Shown: positions 43,963 through 51,700 of the stretch, piece after piece
Layout: each line of letters opens with the position of its first letter
Numbering within the stretch: position 1 is the stretch's first letter
Program-made: the position numbers and the translations under genes
Source of the DNA: DASYDU01 sp050248495
GTDB lineage: Bacteria > Planctomycetota > Planctomycetia > Pirellulales > Lacipirellulaceae
Direction of reading: 5' to 3'
DNA length: 64,000 bases
Assembly (NCBI GenBank): GCA_050248495.1
Contig: JBFWSG010000028.1
Span: 4,669 to 68,668, forward strand
Notes under the pieces: model-generated
Database searches by the model: none
Seen by the model: the letters and a program-made list of their open reading frames with translations, nothing else
Told to the model about the DNA's origin: nothing

Positions 43963-45150
43963 TTATTCGCAGCCGCCGCGCAGCAATCCGTTGTATCTCC
44001 CACGGCCATCGCCATCGGCACTGGCAATCAGATGGTCCCAAGGTGAGCAACACGGAGATTGAATCGTGGGGCCAGAAGTTTCAATGTTTTCATCGATGAA
44101 CTGGACGCTGCCGTCGCACATCGCCACGAACACGCCACCGACATGGCTACTGCGGACAGTCGCTTGCGCGAAATAGCCGGGATCGCAACCCATGCACTCT
44201 GACACCGCATTGGCATCGCCGCAGATGTCGCTGTAGACGTCATCGGCTTTACCGAAAGTATTGGGCGCGCAGGCATTGGGCCCATTGTCGTCGCCCCCGG
44301 CGCCAAATCCGGCAACTAGGCTAGGCCCCACATGGCCCATCGCCCAGACGCCGCGGGCATCCTTTTCCGTCAGTCCGGCACGGATTTCGCCGATCAGAAT
44401 CGTCTTGCTCGTGCCGTCAGTAATTCGGCGCGAGGAAATTGATTCGTTGATGCCCACAATCCCGCGTTTACAGTCGTCCTTCCAAGGCTTACTCTTGGGA
44501 CCCGTGTTGTACGCGGAGTTCGCGGTGTAATCACCTCCGTAAACATCGCCCCGCCCCATATTGGCCGCATAATTGGTCCGCGCCCAGTTGTCGCCATGCG
44601 CCGCGGTGGCACCTTGATACAGCACACGATTGTTTCCATCCGTGGGACACAACAACACGGGAATGATCGTGCCGCGGGCCTTGCGGTTGCGGTTCGTATC
44701 GAGGGTCGAAGTGTCGTTGATCGGCAGCGTGAAATCGAAGGCGTCGTGGGTCGTCTGCTCCTCGATTTGCGGCAGGATTTCGATCATCCAGTTGGGACCA
44801 AACACTCTCGGACGGCTAATGTCGGCGTTCTTGGCTTCGTCATTGGTCATACCCACAGGGAACTCACCTTGCGCCTGCTCGAAGTTCAACGTGGCAAACG
44901 CCACGTTTTTCAGGTTGCTTTGGCATTGCGAGCGACGGGCCGCCTCGCGTGCCGCTTGAATCGCCGGCAGCAACAGCGCAACCAGGATGCCGATAATGGC
45001 AATCACCACCAAGAGCTCGACAAGTGTAAACGCTAAGCGTTTGCCGTGGCTCACGACAGGCAGTTCAGCGAGCGAAAAACCGCGGTGGGCAACAGGACGA
45101 GCGAGTTTGCGCAGATTCCTTCGCAACCCAATTCTCGATTGCATGACCAT
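43963..45150 (-). CDS. DUF1559 protein with doubled prepilin-like motif
   Basis: 395 aa, ATG 45150 with GAGGATA upstream; a second ATG lies two codons in. The N-terminus holds two prepilin-like motifs in tandem: HRG-FSLAELPVV, then KRLA-FTLVELLVVIAIIG. The canonical Gly before the cleavage site is kept only in the first. The usual ALLLPAIQAAREAARRSQCQSN helix follows, and the C-terminus has HVGGVFVAMCDGSVQFIDENIE. Which site is cut cannot be known from sequence. Such doubled starts occur in other planctomycete DUF1559 proteins. Upstream partner of the small lipoprotein/DUF1559 pair. Confidence 0.9.
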   Translation of the reverse strand: MVMQSRIGLRRNLRKLARPVAHRGFSLAELPVVSHGKRLAFTLVELLVVIAIIGILVALLLPAIQAAREAARRSQCQSNLKNVAFATLNFEQAQGEFPVGMTNDEAKNADISRPRVFGPNWMIEILPQIEEQTTHDAFDFTLPINDTSTLDTNRNRKARGTIIPVLLCPTDGNNRVLYQGATAAHGDNWARTNYAANMGRGDVYGGDYTANSAYNTGPKSKPWKDDCKRGIVGINESISSRRITDGTSKTILIGEIRAGLTEKDARGVWAMGHVGPSLVAGFGAGGDDNGPNACAPNTFGKADDVYSDICGDANAVSECMGCDPGYFAQATVRSSHVGGVFVAMCDGSVQFIDENIETSGPTIQSPCCSPWDHLIASADGDGRGRYNGLLRGGCE

Positions 45151-45204
45151 TATCCTCGACCTTCGGTCGCCTGCGCCGTTGCCCGAATCTTAACCGCGCG
45201 AACC

Positions 45205-47127
45205 TTAGTCCCGCCTACGACGTCGGTGCCCAACGCCACCGATCAGACCGAGCACGACGATTGCCAACGACGTCGGCTCGGGAACGCTGGCGACCGCGCC
45301 TGCCCCGCTGCCGTTCGACATGCCGAAGTTGGTCTTCCAGAGAGTGTAGTCACCGGCGTCAACGCCATTGGCGCCGTCGCCGTTGCCGTTCAAGCTCGAT
45401 TCATCGCCGGCGCCCAAGTGGTCGCGCCAGGTCGTGTAGTCGGCGGCGTCAACCTTGTGGTCACCGTTGAAGTCGCCCGCCAGCCCGGCCGACTGACTCG
45501 TGACGCTGAAGGTGCCGTCGGAATTGGTGGTCGCCAAAGTGTTGCCGCCGGGGCTGAAAACTTGGATCCGCTCCGACGAATTGCTGCCGATATAGATGTT
45601 GCCGGCGGCGTCCATCGTAATGTCGTGGGAACCCTTGTTGTTGTTGTTGTTGGCGATCGTGATCGACCGCAGGTTCGACAGGAGGTCGTCGGCCGTATTG
45701 CCGGGCGTGCCGTTGTCGTTGATGTCGATAACCGGAATACCGTTCGCATCGAGCGGGATTTCCAATACAGCGCCGGACAAGGGACTGCCTTGTCCGGTGT
45801 AGGGGCTGCTGCCGAGCACCTGGCGGCGATGTACATAGAGCTTGGTCCCGTCGTTCGAAAGCGTAGGCGTGCCCATGCCGCGGAACACGTCCTGCTTGCC
45901 GTTATCGGCCGCGGTACCTACCGGGTCGGCATCGTCCGTAAAGCCGTCCAAATTGTTGTCGATCGACCATTGGATCGACGACCATTCCAAAGTCGGAGTG
46001 TTGCCGTCGACGCCATCGGCCGACACCACAATCAGGCCGGCCTGGTTGCCGTCGTTCCGATTCTGCGTGAGGTACCACTTGTCATACTGCGGCGAATAAA
46101 TCGCCTTGGCGTCGACGCCGACGTTGAGATTCAAGTAGTTCGAGCGAACCGCATCCGTCGGTTGAGCGCCTGGATCATTCACCGGACCGGAAAGTGGCGA
46201 CACATTGATCACCAATTCCGGCGGCTGATCGTAGCTAGTGGCATTGCCGACGTTCCACTTCCAGACGTGGTTACCGGTGTCCGCGGTAACCGTGTCGCCA
46301 TCGAGATCAAAATCTTCGTCCATGGCATAGACCGTAAGGCCGTTGCCGACGCTGCCTGTGGTGTAGGGCTTCGACGCGATCGAGCCGTGAATCTCTTTGC
46401 CGGAAGAATTGGTCAAGAGGGGCCGTACGCCATCTTGAATATCGAGAATCAAACCGCCGCTGGTCAGATCAGGCTTCATGTACTTGATGCCGCCTGCCAC
46501 GTCGGACCAGTCGCCAACGATCAGGTTGCCGGCGGAATCAAGCGACATCTGATAGGTGCCGTTGGTGCCGCCGTCGACCCACGAAGCATCGCGCTTAGCC
46601 AACGAAGCATCGTCGGCATTGGCGATCGGCGCTTTGGTAACGAGATCGACGCCGACCAAGTCCGCTGTGAGGGAATAGATGCCGTCACCCTGCTGACGCA
46701 CCGGGCTGGCGGTGGCGGTCGGCACACTGTTGTTGACGTACACCGTGCCAAAGTAGGGCGAAGCAGGATCCTTGTTGACGGCGACGCTATTGGGACGGAA
46801 ATACTTGGTGAACAGGTTGCTATTGTTCGACTGGGACAGCTCGGCGAACCCAACCGGTGCGTTCTTCGCCACCTGGATCGAGTAGGTGGAGAAGCCAGTC
46901 ATGTCAAACTGATACCGGCCTGGCGTGGGATTGTTAAACGTCACCGGGTTGGCGCCATTCCGCAGCACGGTAATCGAGTCGGCGCTCTCGTTGAGCACGA
47001 ACTCCTTGGTGTTGCCCGTGACCGTATAGATACCGGACGCATATGGCACGGCCCAAGCCGACGATGCCACCCCCGCCACCAAAACCAAAGTCAAAGCCAC
47101 GCAATGTCCGTCGCTGATTCGTCGCAT
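45205..47127 (-). CDS. Large secreted dockerin-like/PEP-CTERM protein
   Basis: 640 aa from ATG 47127 (MRRISDGHCVALTLVLVAGVASSAWA, signal peptide) with GGGAG upstream; an ATG at 47148 and the frame to 47190 are alternatives. The mature part looks like a beta-propeller/NHL-like repeat protein (GNLIVGDWSDVAGGIKYM, GNIYIGSNSSERIQVFSPGG). Two dockerin-like repeats follow (DFNGDHKVDAADYTTWRD and GDGANGVDAGDYTLWK), then SVPEPTSLAIVVLGLIGG and RRRRD as the PEP-CTERM signal. Exported; function unknown. Confidence 0.87.
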   Translation of the reverse strand: MRRISDGHCVALTLVLVAGVASSAWAVPYASGIYTVTGNTKEFVLNESADSITVLRNGANPVTFNNPTPGRYQFDMTGFSTYSIQVAKNAPVGFAELSQSNNSNLFTKYFRPNSVAVNKDPASPYFGTVYVNNSVPTATASPVRQQGDGIYSLTADLVGVDLVTKAPIANADDASLAKRDASWVDGGTNGTYQMSLDSAGNLIVGDWSDVAGGIKYMKPDLTSGGLILDIQDGVRPLLTNSSGKEIHGSIASKPYTTGSVGNGLTVYAMDEDFDLDGDTVTADTGNHVWKWNVGNATSYDQPPELVINVSPLSGPVNDPGAQPTDAVRSNYLNLNVGVDAKAIYSPQYDKWYLTQNRNDGNQAGLIVVSADGVDGNTPTLEWSSIQWSIDNNLDGFTDDADPVGTAADNGKQDVFRGMGTPTLSNDGTKLYVHRRQVLGSSPYTGQGSPLSGAVLEIPLDANGIPVIDINDNGTPGNTADDLLSNLRSITIANNNNNKGSHDITMDAAGNIYIGSNSSERIQVFSPGGNTLATTNSDGTFSVTSQSAGLAGDFNGDHKVDAADYTTWRDHLGAGDESSLNGNGDGANGVDAGDYTLWKTNFGMSNGSGAGAVASVPEPTSLAIVVLGLIGGVGHRRRRRD

Positions 47128-47545
47128 CGTTCGTCTCCCGAAATTCATCAAAGTTGTACGCCTGCCCGCCCGCGATTTGCCGCCATGCACTTCACGACCG
47201 AAAGCACTTCACTCCGTGCCCAATTCCACCGCGCTGTGAAACCAAATACGGACAGGCTACGAGTCACCCACGTGGCCGATATGAATCGCCCCGCGCAACA
47301 GCCAGCACTGAACCCGTCCAACCGAAGAGCAACAAACCCCAAGCCATTTTCCGAGTGACCTGGCACAGCGGCCGAATTCTCTCGCGCCGCGCTCAGCCAA
47401 TGGGCTCCCACGACGCCCATTTGCTCCCACTTTCACTCATTGCATTCTAACAACGAGGTCCAAAACGACTCGCCTCAAAACACGCCTTTTTCTCTCTCAT
47501 TCGCGCATGTGTGGTCCGCGGAGGTAACATCGAGGACGGTCGGCC
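47128..47545. other. Intergenic, nothing recognised besides a terminator at its right end
   Basis: Leader of the large PEP-CTERM gene plus about 400 bp with no credible ORF. The hairpin at 47546-47583 ends the upstream gene. Confidence 0.5.
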
Positions 47546-47583
47546 AAAAAAAACAGCCCGCCACCCAAACGGGCGGCGGGCTG
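47546..47583 (-). terminator. Rho-independent terminator
   Basis: A 9-bp stem (CAGCCCGCC at 47554-47562, GGCGGGCTG at 47575-47583). On the minus strand the hairpin is followed by TTTTTTTT (47553-47546). It lies 34 bp after the stop of the PEP-CTERM gene ending at 47618. Confidence 0.9.
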
Positions 47584-47617
47584 AGACTTGAGTTCATTCA
47601 CGAAATGCGTCGCAGGA

Positions 47618-48562
47618 CTACCGGCGGCGCGCTACGACGAGGCCCAAGGCCAAGCACAGGCCCAGCAACAGGCTGCTGGGCTCGGGCACGACCTGGACGT
47701 TGTCGATAAGCGTGACGTTCAGCAACACGTCGTTGACGTCAGTCGAGGATCCCGCGTTGGTGTCGCTGTGGCCAAAGAAAATGTTGCCACCACCCAAGGT
47801 CACCGTGCTCAGGTCAACCTTGGCCAGCGGCAGCCCGTCAATCGACCAGGTAGCAAAACCGCCAGACACGTCGATCACGACTTTCCGCCATGCGAAGCTC
47901 GTCTCGCCGGCTTCTGTCGAGCCGGTTTGGCCGGCGAAGAGGCCCAATTGCGCGGCGGGGGCCGACTGTGGCGTGTACACGGCGTAGTACGCTGCGCTAT
48001 TGTTGATCGCGCCAGCGGGCGCTTGATAAACCGCATTGCCGGCGGCATACGAGGTCGGAGCAGCCGAAGTATAGGCTCGTATGTCCGAGGCCGAGCCGCC
48101 GTCAAGCGTCGTGCCGAAGGCTACGCTTTCTTTCGTTGCGGCGCCTGGCCAGAAAGCCGTTGTGCCGGACGTGCCAATCCCAAACGTCGAGAGTTGTGTC
48201 GTGCCACTGCCGCCCGGGCCCAGCGGACCGACATAATTCTGCCACATATCGAAACTGAGCTTGTAATTTCCCGAGAAGCTCTGACCGGTCGGCGAGACGC
48301 TGAATCCACTAAACACGCCGCCACTATTGTTCGCGGTCAGCTTCAGGCCGCGGGTCGTCGCACCGCCGGGAGCGGGCGGGACGCCGATCGCCGAATAGTC
48401 GTAGAAGAAGTTGGCAGTAACATCGCTCAGCGCTGGATCGTTAACAGTCCAATTCGCCGTCGGGTCAACGTCAAAGTTCTCCATGTAGAGCGGTGCCGCG
48501 ACCGCCGCGCCCGCAAAAGAAAGTACCGCGGCCAACGAGGCCGCCATTAAGGTGCACTTCAT
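47618..48562 (-). CDS. PEP-CTERM secreted protein
   Basis: 314 aa, ATG 48562 with GGAGGG upstream. Signal peptide ASLAAVLSFAGAAVAA, then a beta-sandwich mature region (LYMENFDVDPTANWTVNDPALSDVTANFFYDYS ... GNYKLSFDMWQNYVG ... WRKVVIDVSGGFATWSIDGLPLAKVD), resembling LamG/glycan-binding-like folds. The C-terminus is VVPEPSSLLLGLCLALGLVV and RRR. A terminator follows, so it is monocistronic. Function unknown. Confidence 0.88.
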   Translation of the reverse strand: MKCTLMAASLAAVLSFAGAAVAAPLYMENFDVDPTANWTVNDPALSDVTANFFYDYSAIGVPPAPGGATTRGLKLTANNSGGVFSGFSVSPTGQSFSGNYKLSFDMWQNYVGPLGPGGSGTTQLSTFGIGTSGTTAFWPGAATKESVAFGTTLDGGSASDIRAYTSAAPTSYAAGNAVYQAPAGAINNSAAYYAVYTPQSAPAAQLGLFAGQTGSTEAGETSFAWRKVVIDVSGGFATWSIDGLPLAKVDLSTVTLGGGNIFFGHSDTNAGSSTDVNDVLLNVTLIDNVQVVPEPSSLLLGLCLALGLVVARRR

Positions 48563-48747
48563 TAGAACCCTCCACAGTCAAAGATGTTTGTCCCTGGGTC
48601 ACTCGCCGGGGCAAAGTGAAAAGCCTGTCCTAAGCTTGATATTGCTACCGAAACGTGAAACCTGTCAAGCAATTGCGCGAGATATCGCTCGCGAATGCGC
48701 ATCATCAATAATTTCTTGCGCAGGGCCGATTCTTCCCGCTCGCCCCG

Positions 48748-51700
48748 TCAAAATTGCCGCTCCAAACCGAACTTTTGTCGAACCGTCAGCGTGCAGCCCT
48801 CGCCAGAGGGAGTTCCCTGGTCCGGAGCCTGCAAAGTTGGTCGATCCAAAGAATGCCCTAGTTGTACTCTATTTGTTGGCCTCTGCGTGACCAGCAGCAA
48901 TTGCTGGGCGCTATTCGCTGGTTGCTGCGACGGACCCAAATCGCGGAAAGTAGGTTGAGCGCGTGACGACGAGGGCCCCATGTTCGCCAGGGCCGCCAGT
49001 CCGGCCGTGTGGATGGATGCGAAAACCTGGGACGCTGCTGTCGCAGGCTCGGGCAGCTTCGCTTGAGCTGCCGCAGCACCCAGCAGCTGCGCCACGGAAC
49101 CAAACGTCGTACCATACAGGTCCCGCCAAACGGTGTAGTCGGCGGCGTCGACCTGGCCATCGAAATTTGCGTCGCCGCGCTCGCCCGGCGTCACGGTCTG
49201 CCCAATCGAGTCGCGCCAAATCGTGAAGTCCGCCGCGTCGACCGTGCCGTCGCCGTTGAAGTCGGCGTTGTGCGTTGGCGCGGGCGTGTTAAGCCCGAAG
49301 AAATCAAACACGCGGTCGATCACCGCCGCGCGATTCGCCGCCGTGGTGATCGTCTCGAACGGAAAGCCGAAGTTGACGACCTGGCTGCCGTTGTCGGGAT
49401 GGGTGAACTGGATCGCCGCGCCACCAGAGCCGGGCGACGCATAGTTCATTACGACGATCGAGCCACCGATGGCCGCGATGCGGTCGGGCGTGCCGACGTC
49501 GTAGAACAGCGTGCCGTTATCGAAGTTGAGCGAAATCCCCTCGAAAATCGTGCCCGCGACGCCAGTTGTGGCGTACGAACCGCCGTCGTCGGAAACATAA
49601 TCGGCCTTGAGCGAGTTGTTGTAAAACGCCGCGCCGGCACCCTGCGAGTCGAGTTCGAAGCCGATCTCGGCGCCCGACACAAACAGCTTGCCGCCGCCGC
49701 TGAGATAATTCGCCACCAGCATTTGCTCGGTGGCGTTGAAGGTGTCGTTCGCTTTCGACTCTTCGCCGCTGTACCAGATTATGGCGTCGTAGTCGCTCAG
49801 ATTGACGGTGCCGGCGATCACGGCCTCGTTCTGCACGAAGTCGAAACCCAGCGGCACGTCGTATGCTTCAATCGCCTCGCCGACCTGGACCACATAGTCG
49901 AAGCTGTTGTTGTAACGAGCCCAAACGCGATCGACCAAATCGTCGCTCGTGAAGTCGTAGAAATAGCGGGCATTCTGATTGCGGTCGTAGCGATCGAAAC
50001 CATCGACCACCAGAATGCGATTCGCGCCGCCGCCGTCGTTCTTGCGGGCACCGGCGAGCGCGCTCCCCGGCGACTCGCCGCCGCTGTTGACGGCGACGAC
50101 TTTGAAATAGTGTGCGTCGCCATCGAGCTCGGCGGCCGGAATCACTAGCGCCGTGGTGCCTCCGCCCGGCACGTCGATGTATTCGCCAAAGCCGTATCCG
50201 TCGCGCGAAATGTAAACGCGGAACGCCGTCGGCGCGCCCCCTTGAACTCCCGTCGGCCCGGCCGACCAGGAAACCGTGATGTCGCCGTTCGCGGCACTGA
50301 TGGCGCTAATGTTGGTGGGCTTTGCCGGCTGGCTGACCGGGCTGGTGAGCCCGCCCCAATTGTCGAAGTACTCGAGCGTTGCCTCGTACGTCGAGCGGGC
50401 GATCTGGTCGCGGACCTTAGGGTCGCGCATCAGCTGGGCGTCTTCCGTCGAGTCGTGGAACGCCACCTCGATGATGGTCATGTCCATCTCGGCCGATGCG
50501 CCTTCGTCGATCTCGCCGAACTGGCCGGTGAACGTGTGCGTGGTCCGCGTGCTCCAGTTATGCTCGAACTGGCCGTTGAGGGCTTGCAGGTCCTGGTTAA
50601 TCTGCCGGCCGGTGTAAAGGGCCAGATCGGCCTGGTGGGGCGTGCGATCCGCGACGTCGGTATCGATCAGTCCCACGGCCCCGCGGCCGCCGCCGGCGTT
50701 GGAATGGAAGCCGATGTAAACGCTTGTGCCGAACGGATTGGTGTTCGCATTCATGTGCTCGGCCATCCGCGAGGGAGCCGAGACGTTGCTCGTACCCAGC
50801 ACGGTAGCGGGGTTATTGCCCAAGCCCACGCCGCGCCACAGCCACATGATCGAATTCTCATCCTCGCGCGGATAGCCGGAGATGCTGCCGGTGCCAAAAC
50901 CGCCGGGACCGTCCGGGACGTCGCCCATGCCGTTGCCGAAGCGGATCGCATCGGCAACCACCACCGCGCCGCCGGCGGTCGATTGGTTACTGATCTGGAC
51001 GCTGCCGCCCGTGCCGGCGTCGAAATGATACGTGCCAAGATAGACCCAACCCTTGCCCACCATGCGGTGATCGACGCGAATCTCCGTGACCCCGCCGTCG
51101 CTGTCGGTGATGCGGTAGAGCTGGTTGGTGCGGTTGGCGCCGTCGGCTACCCACGTGTAAACGGGATAGAAACCCGCGGCCGGGATGTTCGGCGTGTAAG
51201 TCGCCGTGGCCGTTTCGGTCGAGGTAATGTTGGCGAAGCGATAACCCACGGCATCTGCTACCGCGCCGTAGTCTTCGTCGTAACGGACCGCGCTAGTGCT
51301 GTCGGCCCAACTGCCGGTGTAGGTCACTCCCGGCGAGTCGTTATCGAGCACGACCTCGTTGAGCTGATGTCCCACGGGCCGCATCGGCACCACCGTGCCG
51401 CCCGCCCGCAGGATGTAGTCGGCGTAGAACGTGAGCTGATCCTGGTTGCCAAAGTCTTCGACGATCTCGTTGTTGTCGCCGCGATCGGTGGCGTAGCGGC
51501 CGAGCGTGTCGCTCCATTGCCAGCCGTGTCCGCTCGATACGTAAACAATCTTCCCCGTGAGCGCACCGCTGGGAGTCGCCAGGCTGCCCGCGCCTCCTTC
51601 GTCGGCGCTCGTCCCCGCCGCGGCAGCCGCCTGGTCGCCGGCGCCGGCTCCCCCACCGGCGCCGGGCGACGTTCCGAATTGCGCTTTCCAAAGGTTGTAG

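Noticed and set aside
45046..47358. Open frame of 770 codons on the plus strand
   Set aside because: Antisense to the large PEP-CTERM/dockerin protein with signal peptide and sorting signal; no family resemblance.
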